From assembly GCA_028386065.3 (NCBI GenBank), contig JAKUCV010005643.1:62001-126000 (forward strand): DNA of 64,000 bases. Direction: 5' to 3'. Source of the DNA: Turnera subulata. Its lineage: Eukaryota; Streptophyta; Magnoliopsida; Malpighiales; Passifloraceae. The notes below the pieces were generated by a model, which was not told where the DNA came from, made no database searches, and saw only the letters and a program-made list of their open reading frames with translations. Shown here piece by piece: positions 22,823 through 36,255 of the stretch. Every line of letters begins with the position of its first letter. Position 1 is the stretch's first letter. The position numbers and the translations under genes are program-made.

Positions 22823-25807
22823 TTAAAATAGTTTTCCTTCCACTACGTTAGAGTCAATGCCGTGATCATTCCTAGTCATCCTCTGTGTCAATGATATTGG
22901 TACCAAGCAAAGTCCTCTACTTCTTAGGTCTTCAAGTTTGGTATGGATTTCCTGTTGCAAGTCCAATCAGATGCATATGGTAGTTAGAACCACTGTAGGG
23001 AAAACATTTACTTCATTGTCTAGAAGGATCAAAAGTTTTCTAACTTAGATCTATATCTAACCTCTGAGTGCTGAATAGGCCTGGTAGTGTCATATGAGCT
23101 GCTTAGCATCTGAAACAAATTCTGTCGCAGAGTAAAGAACCAAACAGAAAAAAGTGCACTTAATTTTTGAAGTTTAAACGCAAACTGATGATTCTCACTT
23201 CTAGTATAGGATTACTAGTACATTTCGTTTATTTTTTATGATTTTTTTTGGTTGCTTGTACGATATCCAGAGCTTCGATCTAATTAATTCGAATCCGACC
23301 CAGGTCGCGCATAGTACATTTCGTTTATAAAACTTATACATTAGGTTCATAGGAATAGAAGTTTCCGAATTATTACCTGGATTTGTTGTTGAAGTAGTTT
23401 GATATAAAGAGAAGCCTCTTGTAGAACAGAGGCAGTATCTGTCTGCAAAAAAGAACTGATACATTCAGGACAATGTACATACTAATTTTGTCCGTGAATC
23501 CCCCAAAAAATCAAAGTTTCAGGGAAACCCATAGAGAAAAGATTCATGTCAAAGTTACAGGAATCCTAACCTTGCCATATGGTGAAACCAACTTCTGGAG
23601 AGCTGTGATCTTGTCACTTAGCTTCTGGCTTCTTCTCACTGGCAATCGTAGCTACAACCCAGAAAAAGAACTTCAGAACTTTAAACATCACTTTGACACG
23701 TTTGGTTTGCGCAAAGAAATTCATTGTCTCACATCATTGTCAGCTTTAACTAGTTGAGTACTATAATTCATTGTTTCTAGCTGGACCAAAACAGAATCTG
23801 TGATATCTATCATTAACTAGCAAACATGTCTGCAAAATTAATTGCTTATTGTTCTCGAATCACTAGAATATTTATATTAAAAAAATATTTTAACAGCAAT
23901 CCAAGCATATCAATCATTACTCAAGCCCATCTCTCCTCTTTTTGCCACCTGCAGGAGGTTATCATTTCATTCTTAATTGTTTATGGACAAGTTTTATAAT
24001 TGATACGTATTGACTAGTACCCTAAGCTTCTAGTCAATTATGCAATCTGTTTTGCTTGATTTTAATATGAAATTCATTATCCAATCCTTTACCTTGGGGT
24101 CATGGGTATCCCAATGCTCCTCAGCAGATACATTGCCCTTCTTTTTCTTGTTGGTCTGCAATTCTCTCAAAGTTGTCTTGTTTTCAATCAGGTCACCAGA
24201 ATCTGTCAGGCTAGTATACTGAATTGGTCGTTTCCTCATTTGAGTGACCTGAAAGTCCTTGCAAATTAAATAAAATAAAGTTAGGATGAGATCTCTATTG
24301 GGGGTATAAGTTATAGTTAGACAAATAACACTATTTTTTTTCCAAGTGAATATCATAAGAGTAATCATTAATAATGGTTGATGCAAACCCATTAGGATTC
24401 TCCTCAACAAAATATTGAAAATAGTTATCTATATTCTCTGTCCATTAGCTTCACAAGATAGGGATTGATCTGGTGGGTCTCTGTTTTGACTCTATCTCAA
24501 GCTTTTAGTTCTAATGGTCATTGTCACCATGTTGCCGTCTACTAATATTTATTACTTCAAACCAAAAACTAGTGTGAACAAATTAGGACAGAATTATTTT
24601 TGTCAATGATAACATTTCATATTCTCATGAGCATACAAATTGATTGGTATCAAACTTAGATAAAATTGAATCTGAGGAATCATCATCATACCATATCAAC
24701 CTCCGGAACTGAAACTTTTCTACTTTGTAACATTGATTGCAATGACATGTTATCACCGCTAAATGAAGATTGATAACCTGCTGCTGGCAAAGAAAAAACA
24801 GGCCTTCAGAATTATTTTTTTCTTTGTTCAATAAAAATAGTTTCAGGCGACAAAATACTTTTAGCCTCGTATGGTTAATTAGTGGAAATTCTACAAAATC
24901 CACACAACATGATGTTTCACGAACCTGGTTGATAGTTCACGAGGGTTTGAAAAGGAATGGTAAAGTCTCTTCCTCTTAATTGGTTGCTGGTTGTGTGCAG
25001 ATATATGTTGGTGCCATGAACATTTCTGTAAATGAAATTAAAAGAAATGCATACATATTCATAAAAAAAGAAAGAAATATATACATAAAGCATATACTAA
25101 ACATATAAAAAAGTATTGAGAATCGTCAGCTTTGAAATTTTCTGTTGATTTGTTGTATCAGATATCCAAACCTGCCTGTAAGTAATTGTTTTTTCTTATG
25201 AATTGTTTGATAATTTATTTGGAAACAATCAAAACAAGAAACACACGAAGGATTTCTATTGTTGTCGCTAATTAACAAGCAATTCGCCAAATAAACTTGG
25301 GGACAAAACAAGGGTCATAAAACTAATTGGCCATGGATGATTAATTATATTGGAGTATTTAAAAGTAAACATCAAGGTGATGAATGTTATCATGATCATC
25401 ATTCAATTGCCTGCAGCATACTATCGATCGCATTTATAACACGGTCCAAAATAGTAAATTGCGTGAAATTATGTAAGTCAAAATGACAGCAAAAAAGAAT
25501 TGCCAAGAGACAATGGGAACATACACTTCTCTATCCACTGACATAGAGACGTCCAAATTTGGCATCTGAACACCATTGTTCCCTGCAATTATTATCCACC
25601 AAATTCATTGAACAAGGTAATATTAGCAAAAAGAACTCAATCACATAGAGTGTATCGACCATATATAATGCAAGCAGAACCAGTATCTCTTTATTATGTT
25701 TTTCTCAAAGGCTTTATTATATGTTCTTTATGCCAGTCTTGAGAAGAAATATGATTACCCAAGTTATAAAGCTGAGAGGACACTGGTGGAAGAAGAGCAT
25801 TCCTCAT
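22823..25807 (-). CDS. Atypical bHLH transcription factor
   Basis: Nine small minus-strand exons joined by splice sites and phase: 25759-25807, 25525-25582, 24925-25025, 24701-24783, 24093-24248, 23571-23651, 23377-23442, 23062-23121, 22823-22951; 260 residues. Residues about 150-205 hold the HLH: LRLPVRRSQKLSDKITALQK, then LVSPYGK, TDTASVLQEASLYIKLLQQQ. The C-terminus has the subgroup motif RSRGLCLVPIS. This matches the plant bHLH subgroup with LVSPFGKTDTASVL (bHLH110/111/112/123-like). The basic region lacks the H-E-R residues that read E-boxes, so DNA specificity is probably altered or lost. The start is the ATG at 25805-25807 inside an exon that opens at 25834. An upstream exon ending near 26320 has a good donor but no ATG in frame, so I read it as 5' UTR; a longer N-terminus cannot be excluded. 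Confidence 0.85.
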
Positions 25808-25834
25808 TTTCAGCAATATAAATTGATCTTTGAT

Positions 25835-28800
25835 CTGCATGGAGTATGAAAATATGGATCAGTTCATAAACTATAATTAACCGGAAGCACAACAGTACTG
25901 TTAATTAGCTAGTAATAAACTTTTATTATGATCTATATAAAAAAGTAATAATTATCCTTAAGAGAATAGTAAGTATTGTCTGTTGATAAACTATAAAGAA
26001 GAGTGAGATTGGTAATCAAATATTTTTTCATCAATTGGTACAGAGACGCATCCAGACATTAACACAATTCAAGTGCATTACATATAAATCATCAAAACTT
26101 TCTCTTTATTTTGATTTTGGTGGTTCAAAAGAAATTCTCTCTTTATTTCACCAAAACTTGAGAGGATGCAAATGATGTCGTTTACAATATTGAAAGAAAT
26201 TATGAAGACAACAATATGATGAAGAAAAAACAGTGCAGGATTAACATGATCAATCACAAGATATGGAGATCAAATCAATACAACTTCAAAGAGTATTGAG
26301 AGCTAATTAGCTTTCCCACCTCTACAAACAGAAAGAAAGGAGCAAAGGTTGCAGCCTCTTTCCCTGCTACACTCTTTCCTCTAGGTGTAGCCAACGGAGA
26401 TGAAAGAACTTTTGAGTAAATAAGAATTTTGGGATGTAAATAAGAGGTACAGCTATATATCTAGGTAGGGTTCTTTGAGTGTGGCAACGGCCTTTTCCCT
26501 TCAAATAGAGTAGTTCTGTGGACACAGCAAAGCCTGTATTTATTGCATGAAAGGACCATCTAACGTCGAAATGACTCACAAAAGAAAGAATTTTTTGTAA
26601 CTATAGCTAGGAGGAATATGGGCGGCTCTCTAACTGGCAACTTATCTGTTTTATCTCGCTTTCAATAAATTTTGACTTGTGCTTTGATTATGGAAATTGT
26701 TTATGCTTTAATTAGTAAAAAATTACTCATCGCATTCATGTCATTTGGGCTCATATATATATATAACACTATTACATACATAAACAACGTAGTGTTTACG
26801 TAGGTACTGATAGGATGTTGTGTTTTGACTCTGTACATATTGTTGCAACTTGTGACTTTTGTAAGTCTTCTTTTGACTAATTAAGGATATATATTGCATA
26901 TATACAACGCTATTGTCATTAACGTTTTGAAGATTCTTCCTTGTAGGCATCTTTTCGGTAGCTAGTTCTAAATAATTTATGGGCCGTTTCGATCTTAATT
27001 AATTTATTGTTCATTGTAGCTTACATGACTATTAATCTACTAGTAGTATATATTTAACGTATAGTTCGCTTCTCTGTTGTAATCATCATGGATTGGAGTA
27101 GTACTAGATTTTGGTTTAAGGACTAGAGTCTCTGATATACGAGCATGAGAGTAAAATGTTTAATACATTTTGTGCTTTTCACAACTCATACACTCTCCCT
27201 GGTTGGACATAAAGACCAACTTGATAATTCTATGAGTTATGCCAAATAATGTTCTTTTTTGATATATATTTATGCAGAGGATACATCTAATAATCCGTGT
27301 TATTCATATAAAACATGACTTTTTTATTGTCTTAATAGCAAGGGGAGTCGAATCTTTTTGCATGATAAACAATGGTGAGTCAACTATGTGTTTGACCAAG
27401 TACAAGTCCTAGGAAGCCTTGAAACTAAAAAGAGAATGTTTTGTTTTCTCTTGGTAAATACACCTAATTCTCATATATAAACGGCCAAGGGCCAAGGACA
27501 CTTGATTAAATAAATATTGGTATATGTTTTATTGAGTGATCAGATGAAAAAGACCTGCATTTTGTCCCTCCACGAATGTTTCTACCCTTTGTCTTTTGCA
27601 ATGCATACTAACTATCATTAGCTGGGGAAAGGTTGACCTCTTCCCCTGTCACATCTCCTTCTTCTTTTTTTTTTTTTCTTTAATATCCATAACACTATAT
27701 AATCAGAGATTTCTATATGCCTGTATGATCTCTTTGTTCACCTTCTAATTATTGTTAGATATATAATATATTCCTGAAGTTTTGGTGTATCTGTATCCCC
27801 GGATTCATCAGCTGATTAATCCACACAAACTTAGCATAAGATGCATGAATTATTATTATTTGACTGAGTCAAATGTGTGCTGATCACTATATTGATTCTT
27901 TATAAATATTTATGTTAACAGATAATTGAAGTATGATTGTTCGCGTTAAGAAAAAAAAATTATTTCAGCTTTCTTATTATCTATCTAGTTTCGATTTCAA
28001 TCCACTGACTTAGGCCTTTGCTTAAAACTGATGGGCTTAAATCCGTATATTATAGTTTCATGGCTGATTAATACTTACAGTTTACATCTTTTCAATCCCA
28101 AAAAAAAAATTGTTATAAGCACTCCCTTTCCGCGATAGCTATGGAGCAAGCAAACTAATTACTGATTAGCAATATTTAAAATTACTTACTAAAGTCAATC
28201 TATACTTATGTGTCCACCATTTTTGCTAACATCAATCTTGAATGCCAAATGCAACGACACGTGGAATCCATTTGACTATGAATGATTACCTACAGGTTCT
28301 TTCTAACAAATTAATCACCACATCTTTTCTGTTTTGACGAACAAATTCACAAGATAACACAATTTGGTTGTAGACTTTTTCAGTTTCTACTCTTGCGTAC
28401 TCCTAGTTGTTGATTAATCATGTTGTCTTAGATGACATTTCATGAAAAAGACTCTTGAATTTTTTTAAAAGGAAGTAAGTTTAAAATTTAAATAATCAAT
28501 AGACAAGCTTCAAAATTCAAATTGTGGGTTGACAGAATTTAGAATTTACAACCAGTGAGCTGTAACACAAACGTTTTGGACCAAAAGATAATTGGGAATT
28601 AATGGATGAATGTCAATGCAACTTATTCTTTAATTGTCGACAGACCTGCATACTGACATGCAGAAACCAAGAACGAAGTTGCTGTCAAGTAAAGGTGGAA
28701 GTTGATTTATGTGCACCGGCCTCTAATATTTTAGAAGATGGAATCCGGCCCTCATATATATATTTGAGATATACTATTAGGCCTGTAGATTATAGAATCC

Positions 28801-31800
28801 AACGTGGGATAATTATAAGTAATGAGTGATGCTTATGTGTTTATCTGCGTAACACAAACGCTGATCTGCAGGCGAACGTGCGTGGTCTATAATCTGTATA
28901 GAGAGACTAATTAGCTAGCTTAGCTGCCGGTCTTTTTATCTAATAGGTGGTTGTTTCTAATTTATATTCTATGTATAAGGCCTAGGTATGATTTTCTCCA
29001 GGATATATATGCATACTTTGCATCCTGTCTCTTCTCAAGGTAACATGCAGGTTTTTTAAGAAAGAATTAATTTATTTTGTTTCCAAGAGAAGAGATCGTG
29101 GATGCAATTAAGAACTACATATCCAAACTGATATGAATGGTTAACCATTGTAGCATAAAAGTATTTGGGTTTATGACTAATTTTTTTGATTAAACATAAA
29201 CAAATACTTGTAAGATGTGACCACCAACTGGTCATTTGAAAAGACAATAAAAGTTAGAAACTAAAATTTTAAATTTGTTTGCCTTTTCTTTTGTTTTCCT
29301 CCTTGAAGTAATGTCTTCCCTAGCGGATATCCAAGGGGTCACGGGTTCAATCCATTAGCTGTTGAGGATTGAGGATTTGGGTAATTTCCGGAATTCTGAT
29401 ATTACAAAAAAGAAAAAAGAAAAGGCAATCCATATTGAAGCATCAGTGCTGCTGAATTGACAAACCAAGACAATCAGAAACAGTAGTCTCCCAATTGCCC
29501 AAACTAAAGCTTTACATTAATGTAAAGTGACAAGGTCCTGGGACCTGGAACCAATCCTAGTTATAAATTAAGAATGGAGTCCAACCAAGTGTCGGTTGAA
29601 GTTGGAAGGACTACTGTAGTGGCTGGAAAAAAGAAAAAAAAGAGTAACTTGTAAAGTACCAAATCTGGAAAAGCAACGAGGGAATTACCATTCCCAGATT
29701 ATCCTTGAATGATTGAAAGAAAATCAAAGGACCCAGTGAGAAATGCTAAAAACAAGAACTTAGACTGCAAAGGAAAAATAATTTGAAGTGCTTTCACATA
29801 AGTTACTAGAAAATGGGGGAAATCCAGCCCAATGATACATGCATTCTGTGCCAAGTGCAAGCAATGCCACGTAAGGCAATAGCAAAGGTTCAAAGTTCTC
29901 ATGAACGGCATGGTCATGGTATCATCAGCAAAGGCTTGCAATGATTGTATTATGAGTGAGAAACCATGAATTCTATAACCAGTTTTAGTCAAAGAGCTGG
30001 TACATTTTGTCTAATTTCTTTGCAACAGATTTCATGATGAGAGTACAGGGGGGAAAACAAACAATAGGAACAATGGAACATGTGGGAATTTTAAACAAAT
30101 ATGTCAAAGACGTGCGAATCAAATTCAATGACTAAGATGCAAGATCAAACCTAGTTGCAGAGCCAAAACCAGTAAACAGCTGAAGTGACCTCTTTTACTG
30201 AAATCTGATTGCTGGACCACTTCCCACTGTTTCAGGTTGATAGAAAAACAAGAAGAGCTGATGTTTCATGACTCTGAATCTATATAAGATTAGCAGTATC
30301 AAAGCTGCCAATAATATCACCAAACTTTTGAAAATCATTGGAACAAGACATTGTGAGGCATACAGACACTTTCTACTGAATCCTTGCCATTTAGAACCTG
30401 GATTTTAATCCCTATGTTATCTCAGGCCTATCTTGTTTTCCAGTTACCACTATGCTCATCAACTTGTCTTCATGTTCATCGGTCCACCACAAGTCAGAGG
30501 ACAAGGTACTGGAACGAAGTTTGTCAACAAACCATGAGCTCTACAAAAAAGATTATTTCTAGACAGACTAGGAGAATTTTCTGGTATGCCACCCCTTGAT
30601 CATCTAAATCAAACGGTAGAAAACTCCATTCTTATCCCCACCTCTGCATCCTAGAAAATGATCTGACAAGAAATCAGCCGCATCACTGTTTCAGAATCAC
30701 AGGAATACACAGATCCCACAAGAAAAATTTCTGGGAATTTGCTTCAACTTGACAACTGAAATAGTATATACATGCAACATCCTGTACACAGAAATTGCAA
30801 GTGTACTGTACCAACAACAATTTAAACACGGGACTCGTCCACCTTCCTCTGGCATTCAAAGATAGGGTTGGAGACATATAGTCACCTCTGCTATCATTAA
30901 CCACAAAGCAAACCGTGCCACATGATGAAGCAACAAACCAATTGGATTTTTAAAATGCACGGGGGATCAACAACATACCACTTTTCTTAGGACTGTATCA
31001 TAGGCACAGCCACAGGTTCATCAGAGTGGGGAAACATGCAATACAAAGGTTTTGTAACAGGACAGGCAAGTTCCATAAATAGACTTCTTGAGCTAAAATT
31101 GCTCACACTTATGGCTGCTTTCTCATGAAGACCGTGCAGAAACTAGGAGGAAATAGGTAGAAAGATATAGAAGCTCATATTTTGGACTTATAGATGAAAG
31201 GAGTAAACAGACGTTCAAAAACCTTTCAGACCACATTCAATTGCATAGAAATGACAAAATCACAACTCTGCAGGAGTTACTTCACCTGCAATGCAATACC
31301 CCATAAACACAACAAATAAACACACCCATAGACTTTCATACGTTTGACATGACTGTATCCCTGAAAAAACAGATTTATAGACTAAATATCCAACTCTAGA
31401 TGCTTATTAGCTGGGAACTTGAAACTTGTCAACATCCCTTCATTGACATAAAGTTGTGTGACATATAATAACTCCAGAGAAACTTTGCTTCAAAAATTAC
31501 AGACATTAGTGCCAGATGAAAAAGAATGGAAGATTCATCCACTTTCAAAACATCCGAAAGACTAAAGCAAGAATAAAAGACATTCTCTAAATGATTGTGT
31601 TTTGAATGAGCAATCTAGAAAGGAAATTAACATCACATTCTGATTCTAGTGTTAAAAAACAACCAAACACATAGTATGAGATCAAGAATACACGGAACAG
31701 AAAATACAGCATTTTTATGCAAAATCAAATGCTAGGCCAAAGGCAGATAACGTCGACATTCTAATTTCCCGGAAAGAGAAAATGTTGAAAGCAAAAATCA

Positions 31801-31958
31801 GATTACCTAAGAAATCTGGAATTGAAATCATATGTTAGAAAAGAACCCACATTAACCCCTAAATCCTTGCTTCAAAGGGTAGCAGCAATTACCCAGTAAA
31901 CTACTAGAATTCTACCTACAGTGATGCTATTGATCCAAAAAAAGAACCTCTACGCCCA
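25835..31958. other. bHLH leader and promoter, then long non-coding region
   Basis: 25835-26319 looks like a 5' UTR intron of the bHLH gene and 26320-26505 or so its leader exon; the promoter lies further right. From about 27 to 29.3 kb the DNA is AT-rich with no coding exon. From about 29.4 to 31.95 kb the plus strand becomes A/C-rich, so the minus strand is T/G-rich like plant UTR or intron sequence. This may be a long or spliced 3' UTR of the C2 gene to its right. Confidence 0.45.
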
Positions 31959-32744
31959 TCAGTTTTCCTTGCCGGATTCATAAACTCGAAGGTTCGGATC
32001 GGAGAGGCACATTGGAATCCTCCCTTTCATGAACAAACCGCAAAAGAACCCTCCACCCTCCGATGCTGATCTCCCAAGATTCTTTCCCGCCAAATCCCTG
32101 ACCCTGTTCCAATCCTTTAGAGCCGTGGACGCCGTTGATGATGACGAAGTGGTTGAATCCGTCCCGTCCGATGCGTCCACCTCCTCCTCCTCCCCTGCCT
32201 CCTCCTCATCCACCGGCATGAAGCTCCTCGAATCACCCCGGCCCCGGCGCCTTGATCCCTCCCCCATTAGATCACGGAAACCAATCGCCGACGCGCCGTT
32301 GAGTGCCGCGAAATCCCCGGAGCCGTCAAGAACAGCGACGGCGATGGTGAGAACGCCGTGGAACCTCCCGGAGGGCCGACGGATCTGGAGAGCGACACAG
32401 GCAGGGGTCCTGACCGCCTCGTCGGCGGCGGCGGAGGGGGGCGCGACGACATTGCTCAGGAGGAAGCGTACGGTGCCGATGAGAGGGTTGCGGAGGCAGC
32501 CGACGGCGTAGATTTCGACGAAGACGCCGGAGGTTTCGCTGGAGAGGAAATCCCGGGAGACCTTGAACAGGAACTTGTCGTTCCAGGTGGGGTTCTGGCC
32601 GCCGACACGGTCGATTCTGGTGCGGAGCTTGGTGGCCGGATCAATCCAGACGGCGGCGTAGGTCTGCAGCCGACGCAGCTTCGACGAAGGCGGCTTCAGG
32701 TCTTGTGCAGAGATCAAGTTGATCTCTAGGACTTTGGTCTCCAT
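31959..32744 (-). CDS. C2-domain protein (SRC2/BAP-like)
   Basis: Single-exon ORF. The chosen start at 32744 has a strong context (GCCGCCATGGAG) and puts METKVLEINLISAQDLKPP at the N-terminus, where family members begin; in-frame ATGs at 32792 and 32780 could add 16 or 12 residues. It gives 261 residues. The C2 domain covers about residues 1-130 (LQTYAAVWIDPATKLRTRID, NPTWNDKFLFKV, LIGTVRFLLSNV). A low-complexity acidic and Ser/Thr-rich linker follows (EEEAGEEEEVDASDGTDSTT), then a basic tail. Family role: small C2 proteins bind membrane phospholipids, some calcium-dependent, and act in cold or defence signalling. I cannot see a full set of Ca-binding Asp residues, so calcium binding is uncertain. 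GC content is clearly higher than in the neighbourhood. Confidence 0.88.
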   Translation of the reverse strand: METKVLEINLISAQDLKPPSSKLRRLQTYAAVWIDPATKLRTRIDRVGGQNPTWNDKFLFKVSRDFLSSETSGVFVEIYAVGCLRNPLIGTVRFLLSNVVAPPSAAADEAVRTPACVALQIRRPSGRFHGVLTIAVAVLDGSGDFAALNGASAIGFRDLMGEGSRRRGRGDSRSFMPVDEEEAGEEEEVDASDGTDSTTSSSSTASTALKDWNRVRDLAGKNLGRSASEGGGFFCGLFMKGRIPMCLSDPNLRVYESGKEN

Positions 32745-32792
32745 GGCGGCGCGAGATTCTCCTACTCTCTCCTTACTCATCGAATCAATCAA

Positions 32793-35700
32793 GAAACGAT
32801 AAAGGAAGTAGCTGACGGTTTAGATTCGATCAAGAAATGACAAGTAGTGGAGAAGCTGTGGGGAGACATAACGGGAGGGGAGGTGAAGTTTTAGTGAAGT
32901 GAAGTGGAAACCAATTGTCTCCGCTAGTATCTTGGAGTAGCTGCGGTGGTTGCGAGGCTACGCCGCCGCTGCCGACGGTTTCAGGTGGTGGTGGTGGGGT
33001 TGAGTGATGATGGCTAAAGTGCAAGAGCTTTGTTCAGTTTAATTACCGCGCTTTGCCACTGTTTCAAAATTATCTAAATCTCTTTATATAAGTCAGTTTT
33101 CCCCGTTATTAACTCTAAAAATATGTCATTATAAAAAAAAAAAATCTAAAAATATGCGCATACACACTATATGGTTTTTCTATTAAAAAAAGAGTAGTTT
33201 CACAAATTTTGAATATTGCACGAGCTATAGTGCATATATGTTTTGTTGAACCGTTATAATTACATACATTTTATGCCCTTCGCAGAAGTGATTATTTTAA
33301 AAATTTTGGTTATTATTTATCCATATAGTACTCGCATAGAAGATATTATTATTTGTTCGGATTCTGTGTTTTCAGCTGTATTTATATGGTTTTATAGAAT
33401 CCTTGCGTAGAATCCTTTATTAGGTGAGAGGAAATCTTTTTTTTTTATTTTTTTCCGAAACTAAGCGAATTCTCCAATTTCCAACCACTCTTATAATCTT
33501 TCCATTGGGATTGGAGATGAAACCCAAATTTTAAAATAAATTATGACTTTTAAATTTTAGTGTTATTTTTTCTTAAATGGTACTATCTTATGGATGATTG
33601 ATGATGCCAAAAATATTATAAATTCATTGAGCTGAACCCATTCATTGGGTCCGGAATTCCCCAATTCTAGTTTGGTGTGGCTTGTGCTATTGGCTACCAG
33701 GCCAGGATTCTCATTTTTCCCTCTTTGTTGTCGTCCAAATTAAATTAGGGCAATATTTTTTTAGATGACAAAAGCAAAGCAGTATTGAGTCACAGGAGGA
33801 ACTATCACTTTCATGGTAGGTTACAATTGATAAACGAAGAAGAAGGAGAAAATTTTGTGGTTGAATAACCAATCACCAAGTGCGTGCTGAGACTATATAT
33901 TATGCAAAAGGCCACTAATTTGGATTTGTATTCCTCCAATCTACGTGGCAACCCCCAGTGACTTTTTGTGGCTAACATATGCATTTCTTTTCTTTTATAA
34001 TTGAGGAGGCTCTCTGCTCTTTTTCAAGTTAGCAGCAAGGTTTAATTCCCCATTGTCACCGTTCAAAAAGAAAAAAAAAAAAAATTCCCCATTATCAGGT
34101 CCATTTCTACGTGTAACAAAATTAAGTTCCTTCCTGTGTCTTCCCATATTGATACATTACATAGATGATCAATATGGTTCCAAGAAACTTCCAAAAATTA
34201 TTATAATCGGCCCAGACATATATATATATTTTTGATAGACATGCACTCTTATATATAAAGAAACTGGAAAAGATAACATAAACCAAAGTCCAATAATCGC
34301 TAGACTTGGCTCCCAACAGGGAAGCAACATTACATTACACAGCTTCCATTCAATACAAACTAATGGAAGCATGCAAGTGAAATTAAGAAAGCTGATGATA
34401 TCGAAATGAAAGCAAATTACCAATAATAGAATAGGATACATTGCCAAAGGAGCATAGTTGCCCTAATAAATCATGAAGAGCCATGAACAATATTATACTA
34501 ATCCCACAAAACCCTCCTCATGATGTTCCTCACCTTCACCGCTTCCATAGTCGTTGCCGCCGCCGGCAGCGACCTCTAAGCCCATCATCAGATCATCAGT
34601 GGAAGCAATCCAACTGCAGACAGATATATTATTGCAGCTAATTAAGATGCATATATAGGAGCTGGAAGGGGAAGAGGGATGTTGAAGGGTGTGAAATGGG
34701 AGATGGTGTATTGGGTTTTGTAGTTGGAAGGAAGTAGCTAGCTGTGTGGTGAGAGGATCTTCCAAAGAATATACTCGGATCATACGCACGCTTTTGTGCA
34801 TCTGTCATAGCTAACTTTTTCACTTTCTGCAAACATTTCTCATATTTCATGACGACATTAAGCAATACTGGAATCTACCTTAAGATATTCTCTCATGTAC
34901 GGGCTCACTCACATTAATGGGATTTATGGGCTTTGATCTCTCTAATAAAGCCACCCACTCCAATTTGTCACCCATGTTGGGGAGTTTGATTTGAAATTTT
35001 CGTCACACCTTAATATTTTCATATAATAAAAAAATTATAAATGTTTCATCAAATTAAATAAGATTGACTTCAAAGTTACACTCCACATTAATTCTTGGGT
35101 CCATACTCCTCCATAGGTCCAATCCATCGTTGCAAAAGCCATTTCTACTCTAATAACTCAAAAAACTACCCAAAGGATATTGCAAGTTTACAGGGTAAAC
35201 TGATCTAATTTCATACACATTGAGATAGTCAATGGACCCAATCCAACAGTTTAATCCAGACCAAAAAGAATAGCAGTTCAATCGACCAAAGGGGTATGAT
35301 GCAAGGGGTTATTTGTGAATTTCCATTTATTAATCTCATGGAAGGACGAATTTAGAGACCTTTTCTTCATACATGTCCAATTTTCTTTCTCTCTTAGCTT
35401 TAATGTGCTACTAGAAATAAAAATAAAGAGGGTGAAACACTTAATTTCTATTGTTTTGCTTCCTACTGGTAATTCATTATTTTATTTGCCATTACTCCCT
35501 GATTATTTTACAAAGAAAATGATGATGTGTAAAAGTATAAGTTTAACGAAGAAATAAGTTATTTTCAATCAATAAATAGTGTTATGTGAACAGAGGACAT
35601 TTTAAATAGGAGATATTTTTAATTCTCAAAAACACAAAATAGGAGAGCTTTGGAAAGTAGAAATAAGATAACCTTCAAGAAGATATATCTTTTGACCAGA

Positions 35701-36209
35701 TTGAAGCAAAACGCTAGCAAGAAAAGAAGGCTTTTAAAGAAAAAACACAACGAAAATAATTGCTTGAACCCAACGCATAGCATAACGTGATGCGATCCAC
35801 TCTTAAGCAGTCGTATGTAATTTGGCTTTCGTATACGTGAGATTCTCTAAGGGATTAATAAAAATTGTTAATTATATACTATCTAACTACATTGTTTACT
35901 AAATTTTGTACAATGACATTTATGAAAAAATAATATATTAAATAGAATATTGGAAAAGCTTAAACATGGGATAGTTCAACTTACTCAATCTAATTTATTT
36001 TCCTTCCTACTTTTTTTTGATTGATTTTCCTTCCTACTTTTGTTTTATCTTACCTGCCCTTCTCTTCTCCTCTTAAAAATCTGTCCACTACAAATTAAAG
36101 AATATTGATATTATTTTGAATTCTTCTTGATGTGAAAATGTTTACTAATGATAAAAAAAAAATCTAAATAAGGCTATAGCACTTGTTACAAGTGACAATT
36201 TTCAAAGTT
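32793..36209. other. Intergenic: C2 gene promoter and AT-rich spacer
   Basis: Right of the C2 gene is its promoter, then AT-rich spacer. At 34493-34870 there is a more GC-rich patch with a TATA-like sequence and small overlapping ORFs on the minus strand. No domain is recognisable and I do not call a gene. Confidence 0.5.
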
Positions 36210-36255
36210 AAAGATCTAGAATTTTTTTTTTTGGTGGAAAAATGCTTCTATTAAA

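Noticed and set aside
24030..24410. Separate minus-strand gene of 126 residues
   Set aside because: Only 24093-24248 is coding; it is an internal exon of the bHLH gene. The rest is intron on both sides.
32029..32729. Plus-strand ORFs of 160 and 123 residues over the C2 gene
   Set aside because: They are GC-driven shadows of the minus-strand C2 coding sequence, with no domain.
34516..34590. Short plus-strand peptide MMFLTFTASIVVAAAGSDL that looks like a signal sequence
   Set aside because: It stops after 19 codons and there is no splice-supported continuation.
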